DNA of 64,000 nt, from positions 1 through 64,000 of the forward strand of contig NZ_CABPSA010000001.1 in assembly GCF_902459615.1 (NCBI RefSeq), in the 5' to 3' direction. Positions within the stretch are counted from its first letter, which is position 1. Each line of letters opens with the position of its first letter. Below are positions 35,573 to 43,680 of the stretch, piece by piece. The DNA is from Pandoraea commovens. GTDB lineage: Bacteria > Pseudomonadota > Gammaproteobacteria > Burkholderiales > Burkholderiaceae. The notes beneath the pieces were generated by a model. It saw only the letters and a program-made list of their open reading frames with translations, was not told the origin of the DNA and did no database searches. The position numbers and the translations under genes were made by a program.

Positions 35573-37051
35573 ATGCATACCGACGCCGAACCGGCGAGCG
35601 CCCATCGCGCCGGTGCTTCGTCATCTCCTTCCGCTTCTTCGGCTTCCGGCGCATCGACGTCATCATCGTCGCCATCGTCATCGACGACGCGCGTACGCCG
35701 ATCGCAGCCGCTCGGAAATCTGGGACGCTGGGGGCGGCGGGTTGCACCGGCCATGTCGCGTTCCTTTGCGCTGCTGGAGGTTTTGATCGCCACGCTGATC
35801 GCGGTGGTGGTGGCCTGGCGGCTGCGTCCCGACGATCCTCTGCTGCTCACCACGCAATTCCCGTGGCTCTGGCTCGTTTCGCTCATTGGCGCCTTGCGCT
35901 ACGGCTCGCTGGCCGGGGCGGCGAGCGGGGCGTTGCTCATGGCGGCGTGGCATGTCCTGTGCGGCCCTTCCGGCGCGCCGTTTCCGATGGCGCACTTTGC
36001 GGGTGGTATGACGATGGCGCTCGTCGCCGGTCACTTCTGTGACATCTGGTCCCATCGCGCACTCAGATCGCAGGGCATCAACGCTTACTACAGCGACCGC
36101 CTCGTCGCGATTACTCACAATCACTATTTGCTGCGCGTGTCGCATGAGCGGCTGGAGCGTGATCTGCTTGCGCGTCCTGTCACGTTGCGCGATGCATTGA
36201 CGCGTCTGCGCGACCTCACCGTACGGCGTTCGGGTGATGTTCATGGTGCGCCCGGCGGCCTGCCCAACGCACAACCGATGCTCGAATTCGCTGCGCTGAC
36301 CTGCCAGATCGAAGTCGCCGCCTTGTTCGCGGTGCGTGGCGACCGGCTTACGACGACGCCCATCGCACGGGTCGGGGAAGGGTTCGAGCCGGACGTCGAT
36401 GACCCGTTGGTGCGGCACTGTCTGGGCGAGGGCACGCTGGCGCATGTGAAGGCCGACGATGCCGCCAGCGACGGCAGCCCCTATCTGGCCTGCGTGCCGC
36501 TGCTTGACGCTGAAGGGTCGCTGACCAGCGTATTGATCGTGCGACGCATGCCATTCCTCGCGCTTAATCACGACAATCTGCAACTGTTGCTCGTGTTGCT
36601 CGCGTACTACGCCGACGGCGTCGTGCATCAGCCGCTCGTGTCGAGCGTCAGAGCATTGGTGCCGCAAGCCCCGTATGACTTCGCGTTAGAACTCGGACGG
36701 CTCGCGCGCCTCAAGCGTGCGAGCGGCATCGAGTCGTCGCTGGTCGCGCTGGCGTTTCCGCGCGGTGCACGAGGCGACTCGTTGTTCGAGCAGACGGTGC
36801 GCCAGCGCCGGGCACTCGACGCCATGTGGACGATCGGCACGCCGCGACGGCAAATCGCCATCGCACTCATGCCCATCACGGACGAGCATGGCATCGACGG
36901 TTATCTGATGCGAGTGGAGACATTGCTGCGTCAGCAGTACGACGTCGACTTTCAGAGCGGCCATATTGCCGTGCACACTGCACACGTCGATGCCGACGCC
37001 CCGGGCGATGGTCTGCTCAAGCTGATGGAGCGCTGCGTCGATCATGCCTGA
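35573..37051 (+). CDS. pelD: PelD, c-di-GMP receptor of Pel polysaccharide synthesis
   Basis: A 492-residue inner-membrane protein. The N-terminal 45 residues are a Ser-rich low-complexity tail. About four membrane helices follow (65-150), then a GAF domain (about 190-345) and a degenerate GGDEF domain (about 360-480). The I-site needed for c-di-GMP binding is present as RALD at 413-416, and Arg447 sits where the second contact Arg of P. aeruginosa PelD (R402) would be expected. PelD switches on Pel polymerisation when c-di-GMP is bound. Its 3' end overlaps pelE by 8 bp. First gene of a pelDEFG block. Confidence 0.88.
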   Translation: MHTDAEPASAHRAGASSSPSASSASGASTSSSSPSSSTTRVRRSQPLGNLGRWGRRVAPAMSRSFALLEVLIATLIAVVVAWRLRPDDPLLLTTQFPWLWLVSLIGALRYGSLAGAASGALLMAAWHVLCGPSGAPFPMAHFAGGMTMALVAGHFCDIWSHRALRSQGINAYYSDRLVAITHNHYLLRVSHERLERDLLARPVTLRDALTRLRDLTVRRSGDVHGAPGGLPNAQPMLEFAALTCQIEVAALFAVRGDRLTTTPIARVGEGFEPDVDDPLVRHCLGEGTLAHVKADDAASDGSPYLACVPLLDAEGSLTSVLIVRRMPFLALNHDNLQLLLVLLAYYADGVVHQPLVSSVRALVPQAPYDFALELGRLARLKRASGIESSLVALAFPRGARGDSLFEQTVRQRRALDAMWTIGTPRRQIAIALMPITDEHGIDGYLMRVETLLRQQYDVDFQSGHIAVHTAHVDADAPGDGLLKLMERCVDHA

Positions 37052-38195
37052 GCGCCATTCGTCACGCGGATCCGCAAGCGCTGTCTGGCGACTCCGGCAA
37101 CGGGGCGCGGCGCGTGGTGTGCGGGTCATCCGCTGGGCGCTGACGCTGGCCTTGGCGGTGCTCGCCGTCGCGGCGCAGTGGCACGTGCTGCGACTCGTTT
37201 TGCGAACGGCAACGTGGGACACACCGTTCATCGCGCCGGCCGTCACCGGCCTGGTTCCCGATGCCATGCCCGTCGTGCTGGCATGGCAAGCGATCGCTGC
37301 ACTGCTGGCGGGCGGGTTCGTGACGTGCGCGCTGCCTGCGAGCTATCGCGATCGTCGTGGCGTGTTCGGGCATATCGCGCTGGCGACCTTTTTCCTGCCG
37401 GTGGCGGGCATGGTCGTCGTAATGGGCGTGCTGCTGATGGGGTATCTGTTCCCACCGCCGCGTGAGTCGGTGCCGGCGGGCCGCGTGGAGACACCGGGTT
37501 TCGTCTCGCACCTGGTGGCGCGTGTGCGTCACGGTGCGGGAATGCGTCTGCGGGCACGGCTGCGCAACGTGCAGGGCGAGCGCGACGACCGCGTTGCCGC
37601 TCTCATCTCCGTGCAGGCGCTGCCCTCGCGGGTCACGAGCGAGATTGCGCGCGACCTGCTGGCGGACCCGGTGGAGGAGGTGCGCCTGCTCGCGTACGGC
37701 ATTCTCGACGGAATGGAGAAGCGGATCATGCAGCAGATCTTCGTGATGCGCGACCGGCACGAGGCGGCCGAGGACGACGATGAGCGCGCACATGCCTGTG
37801 TTTGTCTCGCGCAACTCTACTGGGAACTGATTTACCAGAACCTCGTGCGTGGCGAAGTCTTGCGCTTCACGCTGGAGCGCGTAGAGAAGTTCGCGCGCGA
37901 CGCACTTGAGCAGCACGAAGACGATGCGTCCATGTGGTATCTGCTGGGCCGCTGTGCCCTGATGCGCGAGAACCCCGACGTGGCCGAAATGCACTTGCGT
38001 CAGGCGCAGTTCCACAACTTTCCGACCGAACGCCTGTTGCCGTGGCTGGCGGAAGCTGCGTTCCAGCGGCGTCGCTATGACCGCGTTTCGCTGTTGCTCG
38101 GCGGGCTGGGCGCGGGTGTGACCGGTGCTACGGGCGTGTCCAATGTCACCGCCTCGCCGGTCGTTCAACCTGCCGTGCGCTTCTGGACGCGCTGA
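37044..38195 (+). CDS. pelE: PelE, inner-membrane Pel complex protein
   Basis: A 383-residue protein: basic N-terminus, two or three membrane helices (about 28-50, 75-95, 108-135), then a helical cytoplasmic domain with TPR-like repeats around 240-370 (for example HACVCLAQLYWELIYQNL and ASMWYLLGRCALMRENPD). This matches PelE, which joins PelD, PelF and PelG in the membrane synthase complex. It starts inside the last codons of pelD (8-bp overlap) and ends 5 bp before pelF, so all are co-translated. Assignment rests on architecture and gene order as well as text. Confidence 0.85.
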   Translation: MPERHSSRGSASAVWRLRQRGAARGVRVIRWALTLALAVLAVAAQWHVLRLVLRTATWDTPFIAPAVTGLVPDAMPVVLAWQAIAALLAGGFVTCALPASYRDRRGVFGHIALATFFLPVAGMVVVMGVLLMGYLFPPPRESVPAGRVETPGFVSHLVARVRHGAGMRLRARLRNVQGERDDRVAALISVQALPSRVTSEIARDLLADPVEEVRLLAYGILDGMEKRIMQQIFVMRDRHEAAEDDDERAHACVCLAQLYWELIYQNLVRGEVLRFTLERVEKFARDALEQHEDDASMWYLLGRCALMRENPDVAEMHLRQAQFHNFPTERLLPWLAEAAFQRRRYDRVSLLLGGLGAGVTGATGVSNVTASPVVQPAVRFWTR

Positions 38196-38200
38196 CGCCC

Positions 38201-39967
38201 ATGGCTTCGTCCACGTTCCACGCGACGCCCAAACCGTCGTCCCGCACAGGGGCTGACATCGCAACGACGCCCGCGATGGCAGATGTGGCGCTCTTGCTCG
38301 AAGGCACCTTTCCCTACGTGCGTGGTGGCGTATCGTCCTGGGTCGACCAACTGATCCGGGCGTTTCCCGACCTGACGTTCTCCGTCGTGTTCATCGGCAG
38401 CCGCCGTGAGGATTACGGTGCGCCGGTCTACCCGTTGCCCGCGAACGTCACGCATTTCGAGGCGCATTACCTTTACGAGACCGACGTCTCGTCCGCAACG
38501 CCGACAGACGTCGAGGACGCGCGCGCCGCATCCCGGAGAAGTGCGGGCGACGCCGACGTTTTTGCCCGCATCGCCCGGATGCACGATCTGTTTCGTCAGC
38601 GGTACGAGAGCCGGTCGGGTGGGGCGGCTGACGCGGGTAATGCGGGTAATGCGGGTAACGCGGGTAACGCGGGTAACGCGGGTAACGCAGAGGGGGCGGA
38701 CGTTGCGGGGTACATGAAAGTCGATGGCCTGCGTAGCATGCTCGAGCACCTGCTGCCGCTGCTGCGCGACGGGCAGCCGCTGTCGCCCTCGGCGTTCCTG
38801 CACAGCGAACGGTCCTGGGAATTCATCACCGAACGCTACGAAAGGTTTTGCCATGACCCGTCGTTCACGGACTACTTCTGGACGATTCGCGCGATGCATC
38901 GTCCGATCTGGCAACTTGCGCGCATCGCCAACGCTTTGCCGCCTGCTCGCATGTATCACACGGTGTCGACGGGCTACGCGGGGTTGCTCGGCGCAATGCT
39001 GCGCATGGCGAACGGGCGGGCACTGCTGGTGACCGAACACGGCAGCTACACGAAGGAGCGCAAGCTCGATCTGCTGCAAAGCGAGTGGTTGCGGGACAAC
39101 CGGGGGCCCTTCGAGCGCGACATCTCGCGTGTGGGCTACTTCCAGAATCTCTGGATGCGGTTCTTCGAAGCCATCGGGCGGATCTGCTACGACACGGCGA
39201 ACGAGATCGTGTCGCTCTACGAGGGCAACCGGCTGCGGCAGATCGGCGATGGCGCGCCTGCGCACAAGACGCGCTGCATCGCCAACGGGGTCGACATCGC
39301 GCGCTTTGCGGCGCTTCGGGAGAAACGCCGCAAAGGTGGAGGGGGCGTGGCGGACGACGACATCCCGCCCGTCGTTGCGCTGATCGGGCGCGTCGTACCG
39401 GTCAAGGACATCAAGACCTTCCTGCGCGCGCTCTTCATCGCATACCGGGCGCGGCCCGACGTGCAGGGGTGGATCGTCGGACCGGACACCGAAGACCGGG
39501 CCTACGCGCAAGAATGCCGCGACCTCGCGGCGAGTCTGGGGATGGAGTATCAGGTGAGGTTCATGGGCTATCGCGCCGTCGAGTCGGTGTTGCCGCAGAT
39601 CGGCGTGCTGGCGCTGTCCTCGGTGTCCGAGGCGTTACCGCTGGTGATGCTCGAAGCGGCGGCCGCCGGGGTGCCGGTAGTGGCAACGGACGTCGGTGCA
39701 TGTCGTCAACTGATCGAAGGCGGCGATCCGGAAGACCGCGCGCTCGGGCGGTCGGGGCGTATTGTGCCGATGGCCGACCCCGAAGCGCTGGCCGCCGCAA
39801 TCGTCGACGTGATGGAGCCGTCGGCATGGCAGGCCGCAAGCGTTGCCGGTATCGCGCGCGTCGAGCGGCACTATCGCCTCGACACCGTTCGCGATGCCTA
39901 TCGCACGCTGTACCGGAGATGGATGGACGAAGATGGTACGCCGGGCACCCCGGGAGGCGAGCGCTGA
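38201..39967 (+). CDS. pelF: PelF, Pel glycosyltransferase (GT4 family)
   Basis: A 588-residue GT-B glycosyltransferase. The N-terminal VALLLEGTFPYVRGGVSSWVDQLI is the PelF signature, and the donor site has the EX7E-type SVSEALPLVMLEAAAAG. Cytoplasmic; polymerises Pel from UDP-sugars together with PelDEG. Residues 145-162 are six perfect Ala-Gly-Asn repeats encoded by a 9-bp tandem repeat, an insertion in a loop not needed for the fold. The ATG at 38201 lacks a good ribosome binding site and may rely on coupling to pelE. The last base is shared with the pelG start (TGATG). Confidence 0.9.
   Translation: MASSTFHATPKPSSRTGADIATTPAMADVALLLEGTFPYVRGGVSSWVDQLIRAFPDLTFSVVFIGSRREDYGAPVYPLPANVTHFEAHYLYETDVSSATPTDVEDARAASRRSAGDADVFARIARMHDLFRQRYESRSGGAADAGNAGNAGNAGNAGNAGNAEGADVAGYMKVDGLRSMLEHLLPLLRDGQPLSPSAFLHSERSWEFITERYERFCHDPSFTDYFWTIRAMHRPIWQLARIANALPPARMYHTVSTGYAGLLGAMLRMANGRALLVTEHGSYTKERKLDLLQSEWLRDNRGPFERDISRVGYFQNLWMRFFEAIGRICYDTANEIVSLYEGNRLRQIGDGAPAHKTRCIANGVDIARFAALREKRRKGGGGVADDDIPPVVALIGRVVPVKDIKTFLRALFIAYRARPDVQGWIVGPDTEDRAYAQECRDLAASLGMEYQVRFMGYRAVESVLPQIGVLALSSVSEALPLVMLEAAAAGVPVVATDVGACRQLIEGGDPEDRALGRSGRIVPMADPEALAAAIVDVMEPSAWQAASVAGIARVERHYRLDTVRDAYRTLYRRWMDEDGTPGTPGGER
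38632..38685 (+). repeat. 9-bp tandem repeat (six copies) inside pelF
   Basis: Six copies of a nonamer, first base C or T then GCGGGTAA (CGCGGGTAA in four copies, TGCGGGTAA in two). It encodes (Ala-Gly-Asn)6. The unit is a multiple of three, so copy-number changes would alter loop length without a frameshift. Confidence 0.9.
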
Positions 39968-41343
39968 TGGCCGGGATCGGGTTCGAACTTCGGCGTCTGC
40001 TGCGCAGCGATACGCTGTCGGGCACGTTTGCGGCCTATAGCTACGCCGGGATCATCAGTGCGGGGCCGCTGGTGTTGTCGATGGTCGGTGTGGTGCTTGT
40101 CGGGCTGATGAGTCTTGCGCAAGTGCATCCGCAGGTCGTTCTCACGCAGTTTCAGGTATCGGTGACGTACCTGATAGCGTCGAGCGTGATCGTGACCGGG
40201 CTGATCCAGCTCGCGTTCACGCGTTACCTGAGCGACCGGCTTTTCGCCGGAGAGCCGCAGGCAGTGATGCCGTCCTTCAACGCCGTGTCGCTGGTCACGA
40301 CAGTTGTGCTCGGTAGCGTTGGCCTTTTGCTGTCGCAAACGCTCTTCGTCGACCAGCCGCTGACCTATCGCTGGCTGATGTGGATCGGCTTCGTGTTGCT
40401 GGGCAACCTCTGGATCGTGGTCCTGTTTCTGACGAGCGTGAAGCAGTACCGGGCGATTCTCGGCGTGTTCTGCGCGGGCTACAGTCTGACCGTCGTCTGC
40501 GCCGTGCTGCTGGGACGGTTCGGTCTGACGGGCCTGCTGGGCGGCTTCGTCATCGGTCATACGGCGCTGCTGCTCGGGTTCACGGTCATCGTCGCGCGCA
40601 ACTATCGTACGTCCACGTGGCTTTCCTGGGCGGTGTTCGTGCCGCGCAATCTGCGGCTCTCGCTCGTGGGGGTCGGCGTTTGCTTCGGGCTGGGCGTGTG
40701 GATCGACAAGCTGATGTTCTGGGCGTGGCCTGCGACCGGCATGACGGTGATCGGCCCGCTACGGGCCGCGCCCCTCTACGATCTGCCGGTCTTCCTGTCC
40801 TATCTTTGCGTGATCCCGGGAATGGCGGTGTTCCTGCTGCGCATCGAAACCGACTTCGCTGAGGCGTACACGGCCTTTTTCGACGCGGTGCGGCACGGCG
40901 GCACACTGCGCCAGATTTCGGCGTCGCGGGCGCTGATGGTACGTGCTGTGCGTACCGGCTTGTACGAAATTCTGAAGGTGCAGGCCGTCGTGACATTGCT
41001 CGTCTTCGCGTTCGGTGAAGATATGCTGCGGCTCGTCGGTGTGCCTGGCGGGTGGCAGACGCTGCTGCGTATCGACGTCGTCTCAGCCGGTATGCAGGTT
41101 CTCCTGCTCGGCGTGCTCAACGTGCTCTTCTACCTCGACCGGCGTCGCGACGTGCTCATCCTGACGGCCCTGCTGGTGTGTTTGAACGCCTTGTTCACCG
41201 GGGTCAGTCTGGTCTGCGGGCCCGCGCTGTACGGCTACGGTTTTGCGCTTGCACTGGTGTGCGTGCTGGCGCTCGGCGCGCATCGGCTGACGCGCCGACT
41301 CGCGGCGCTCGAATACGATACTTACATGGGGCCGAACGTCTGA
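39967..41343 (+). CDS. pelG: PelG, Wzx-like Pel exporter
   Basis: A 458-residue membrane protein with about 12 hydrophobic segments. It starts MAGIGFELRRLLRSDTLSG, diagnostic of PelG, a member of the polysaccharide transporter (PST/Wzx) group that moves the growing Pel chain across the inner membrane. The ATG overlaps the pelF stop by one base. No pelA, pelB or pelC follows; the next gene is galE after 139 bp. Confidence 0.9.
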   Translation: MAGIGFELRRLLRSDTLSGTFAAYSYAGIISAGPLVLSMVGVVLVGLMSLAQVHPQVVLTQFQVSVTYLIASSVIVTGLIQLAFTRYLSDRLFAGEPQAVMPSFNAVSLVTTVVLGSVGLLLSQTLFVDQPLTYRWLMWIGFVLLGNLWIVVLFLTSVKQYRAILGVFCAGYSLTVVCAVLLGRFGLTGLLGGFVIGHTALLLGFTVIVARNYRTSTWLSWAVFVPRNLRLSLVGVGVCFGLGVWIDKLMFWAWPATGMTVIGPLRAAPLYDLPVFLSYLCVIPGMAVFLLRIETDFAEAYTAFFDAVRHGGTLRQISASRALMVRAVRTGLYEILKVQAVVTLLVFAFGEDMLRLVGVPGGWQTLLRIDVVSAGMQVLLLGVLNVLFYLDRRRDVLILTALLVCLNALFTGVSLVCGPALYGYGFALALVCVLALGAHRLTRRLAALEYDTYMGPNV

Positions 41344-41482
41344 GCGTCTATGGGGCCCGGCGCATCGCCCATCAGTGGCATGGCGCGGACGGCTGGAGTA
41401 AGATGCCGGGTCTCGCGATTGCAATCGTCGTGCACATTTGTGCGAATCGGCCACGCCACACGGGCGTTGCCAAGGCATCTTC

Positions 41483-42505
41483 ATGAACCATCTGGGCACC
41501 ATTCTCGTTACCGGCGGCGCCGGTTACATCGGCTCGCATACGTGTGTCGAGCTTCTGACGGCGGGCTACGACGTCGTCATTCTCGATAACCTGTGCAACA
41601 GCCACCGCGACGCCGTGGCGCGCATCGAACGCATTGCCGGGCGTGCGCCCGTGCTCGTCGAGGGCGATGCCTGCTCGGCGGGGGGCATGGAAGACGTATT
41701 CACCCGTCACCGCATCGACGGCGTGATTCACTTCGCAGCACTCAAGTCCATCGGCGAGTCGCTTCAGAAGCCTTTCCTGTACTACAAGAACAACCTCGGC
41801 AGCCTGCTGACGCTCATCGAGACGATGGACCGTCACGACGTGCGACATCTGGTGTTCAGCTCGTCGGCGGCGGTGTACGGCAATCAGGTGTCCGTCCCGG
41901 TCGAGGAGACGGCGGCACTGTCCACGGCCAATCCGTACGGCCATACCAAGCTGATGGCCGAACAGATGCTGACCGACACGGCCAATTCGGATCCGCGCTG
42001 GCGTATCGGCGTGTTGCGGTACTTCAACCCGGTGGGCGCGCACGAAAGCGGGCTGATCGGCGAAGATCCGGGCGGCACGCCCAATAATCTGATGCCGTTC
42101 GTGGCGCAGGTCGCCGTTGGCAAGCAGCCGGTCCTCAAGGTCTACGGGGGCGATTGGCCCACGCCGGACGGCACCGGTATCCGCGATTACATCCACGTCG
42201 TGGATCTGGCGCGCGGCCATCTGGCGGCGCTGGCCGGGCTGAGCAAGCTCGACGCCGGGTTCACCGTCAATCTTGGCACGGGGGAAGGGCGCAGCGTGCT
42301 GGAAGTCGTGCACGCCTTCGAGGCCGCCAGCGGCCGTGAGGTGCCGTTCCAGATCGTCGAGCGCCGCTCGGGCGATATCGGCGTGTCCTACGCCAATCCG
42401 GCGCGGGCGCAGGCACTGCTGGGCTGGCGCACCGAGTACGATCTTGCGCGCATGTGCGCCGACCACTGGCGCTGGCAACATCTAAACCCGAACGGCTATC
42501 GCTGA
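41483..42505 (+). CDS. galE: UDP-hexose 4-epimerase (GalE family)
   Basis: A 340-residue short-chain dehydrogenase-type epimerase: NAD site TGGAGYIGSH at the start, catalytic Tyr and Lys in NPYGHTK, and GTGIRDYIHVVDLA. I chose the ATG at 41483 for the exact GalE N-terminus; AAGG lies upstream. In E. coli GalE, Tyr299 blocks N-acetylated sugars; the aligned residue here is Ser302 in DIGVSYANP. A small residue there is known to admit UDP-GlcNAc/GalNAc. Directly downstream of pelG, it could supply UDP-GalNAc for Pel, like PelX-type epimerases. The substrate preference is inference. Confidence 0.92.
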   Translation: MNHLGTILVTGGAGYIGSHTCVELLTAGYDVVILDNLCNSHRDAVARIERIAGRAPVLVEGDACSAGGMEDVFTRHRIDGVIHFAALKSIGESLQKPFLYYKNNLGSLLTLIETMDRHDVRHLVFSSSAAVYGNQVSVPVEETAALSTANPYGHTKLMAEQMLTDTANSDPRWRIGVLRYFNPVGAHESGLIGEDPGGTPNNLMPFVAQVAVGKQPVLKVYGGDWPTPDGTGIRDYIHVVDLARGHLAALAGLSKLDAGFTVNLGTGEGRSVLEVVHAFEAASGREVPFQIVERRSGDIGVSYANPARAQALLGWRTEYDLARMCADHWRWQHLNPNGYR

Positions 42506-42522
42506 TCGGGCAGCCCCGTGCG

Positions 42523-42541
42523 ATATGCCTCTCAGGCATAT
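42523..42541. repeat. Perfect 8-3-8 palindrome after galE
   Basis: ATATGCCT-CTC-AGGCATAT, 18 bp past the galE stop. It lacks a T-run. Either a weak terminator or a protein-binding site for the fpr promoter region. Confidence 0.5.
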
Positions 42542-42582
42542 GGATATGTCTTAAATGACGTTGGGGACAAATGAAAGCAATT

Positions 42583-42599
42583 CCCAATTGGGGTAAAAT
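42583..42599 (+). promoter_or_regulatory. Palindrome next to a -10-like box upstream of fpr
   Basis: CCCAATTGGG (42583-42592) is a perfect 10-bp palindrome one base before TAAAAT (42594-42599), a good -10. No -35 at the usual distance, so activation by a bound protein is possible. The fpr start is about 185 bp downstream. Confidence 0.35.
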
Positions 42600-42781
42600 A
42601 GTCGGGTTTTCCCGTCCATAACCGATAGTGCGTACACCTGATGCGCCTGGAGTTCGGGCATCAGGGCCGTCAAGGATGGCCTGCGAAAGCGTGATTCCGG
42701 CAAGTCTGGCTGTGTGGGGCAATCACCCGTGCAGCCGTGCCGAAGCGCTGTGCCGCCGCCTCCGTTAAACGTCAAGTCAAT

Positions 42782-43552
42782 ATGAGCATTCAGAATCAAC
42801 AGACCGTGCTGGAAGTCCACCACTGGACCGACACGTTGTTCAGCTTCAAGACCACTCGCGACGCTTCGTTCCGTTACGTCAATGGCCAGTTCACGATGAT
42901 CGGCCTGGAAGTGGATGGCAAGCCGCTGCTGCGCGCCTATAGCATGGCGAGCGCCAATTACGAGGAAGAGCTGGAGTTCCTGAGCATCAAGGTGCAGGAC
43001 GGTCCGCTCACCTCGCGCCTGCAAAACATCAAGCCGGGCGACAAGGTGATCGTTGGCCGCAAGCCGACGGGCACGCTCATCGACGACAACCTCCTGCCGG
43101 GCAAGAACCTGTATCTGCTCTCGACGGGCACGGGCCTCGCGCCGTTCATGAGCATCATCCGTGACCCGGAAGTCTACGATCGCTACGAGCACATCATTCT
43201 GGTGCACGGCTGCCGCTTCACCAGCGAGCTGGCCTACCGCGATCTGATTACCCAGCATCTGCCGGAGCACGAGTATCTGGGCGAGTATATCCGCGACAAG
43301 CTGATCTACTACCCGACGGTGACGCGTGAAGAGTTCGAAAACCAGGGCCGTATTACGGAGCTGGTCGAGTCGGGCAAGATCTTCTCGGACATCGGTCTGC
43401 CGGAGTTTTCGCCCGAAAACGACCGCGTCATGCTGTGCGGCAGCCCGGCCATGCTCAAGGACACCCGCGAGCTGCTCGAAAAGCGCGGTTTCGTGGAAGG
43501 TCACAACCACGCGCCGGGGCATTATCTGGTCGAGCGCGCCTTCGTCGGTTAA
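42782..43552 (+). CDS. fpr: Ferredoxin--NADP(+) reductase
   Basis: A 256-residue FAD protein of the bacterial Fpr class. FAD contact RAYSMAS, NADP site STGTGLAPFMSI, the CGSPAML text of the reductase fold, and the C-terminal YLVERAFVG are all present. It transfers electrons between NADPH and ferredoxin or flavodoxin, often in oxidative stress and Fe-S repair. The ATG at 42782 gives the family N-terminus; an in-frame start at 42737 would add 15 residues, and no strong ribosome binding site is seen. Monocistronic, with its own terminator. Confidence 0.92.
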   Translation: MSIQNQQTVLEVHHWTDTLFSFKTTRDASFRYVNGQFTMIGLEVDGKPLLRAYSMASANYEEELEFLSIKVQDGPLTSRLQNIKPGDKVIVGRKPTGTLIDDNLLPGKNLYLLSTGTGLAPFMSIIRDPEVYDRYEHIILVHGCRFTSELAYRDLITQHLPEHEYLGEYIRDKLIYYPTVTREEFENQGRITELVESGKIFSDIGLPEFSPENDRVMLCGSPAMLKDTRELLEKRGFVEGHNHAPGHYLVERAFVG

Positions 43553-43626
43553 TCGACGATTGCAGCAGGCAATCGGGATGGGCTGGGCGTAGCGTTAGCC
43601 ATCGCCAGTCATCCCGTCGCCCAAAG

Positions 43627-43654
43627 AAGGGCCGCTCATTGAGCGGCCTTTTTT
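43627..43654 (+). terminator. Rho-independent terminator of fpr
   Basis: GGCCGCTC (43630-43637) and GAGCGGCC (43641-43648) form an 8-bp stem around ATT, extended by AAG/CTT pairs, followed by six T residues. The A residues upstream could let it serve the convergent receptor gene too. Confidence 0.9.
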
Positions 43655-43680
43655 CATTCCACGAACCTCTTCGCCATGGA

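Noticed and set aside
38632-38685. CRISPR-like array
   Set aside because: The units are contiguous 9-mers without spacers and lie in frame inside pelF; a coding minisatellite.
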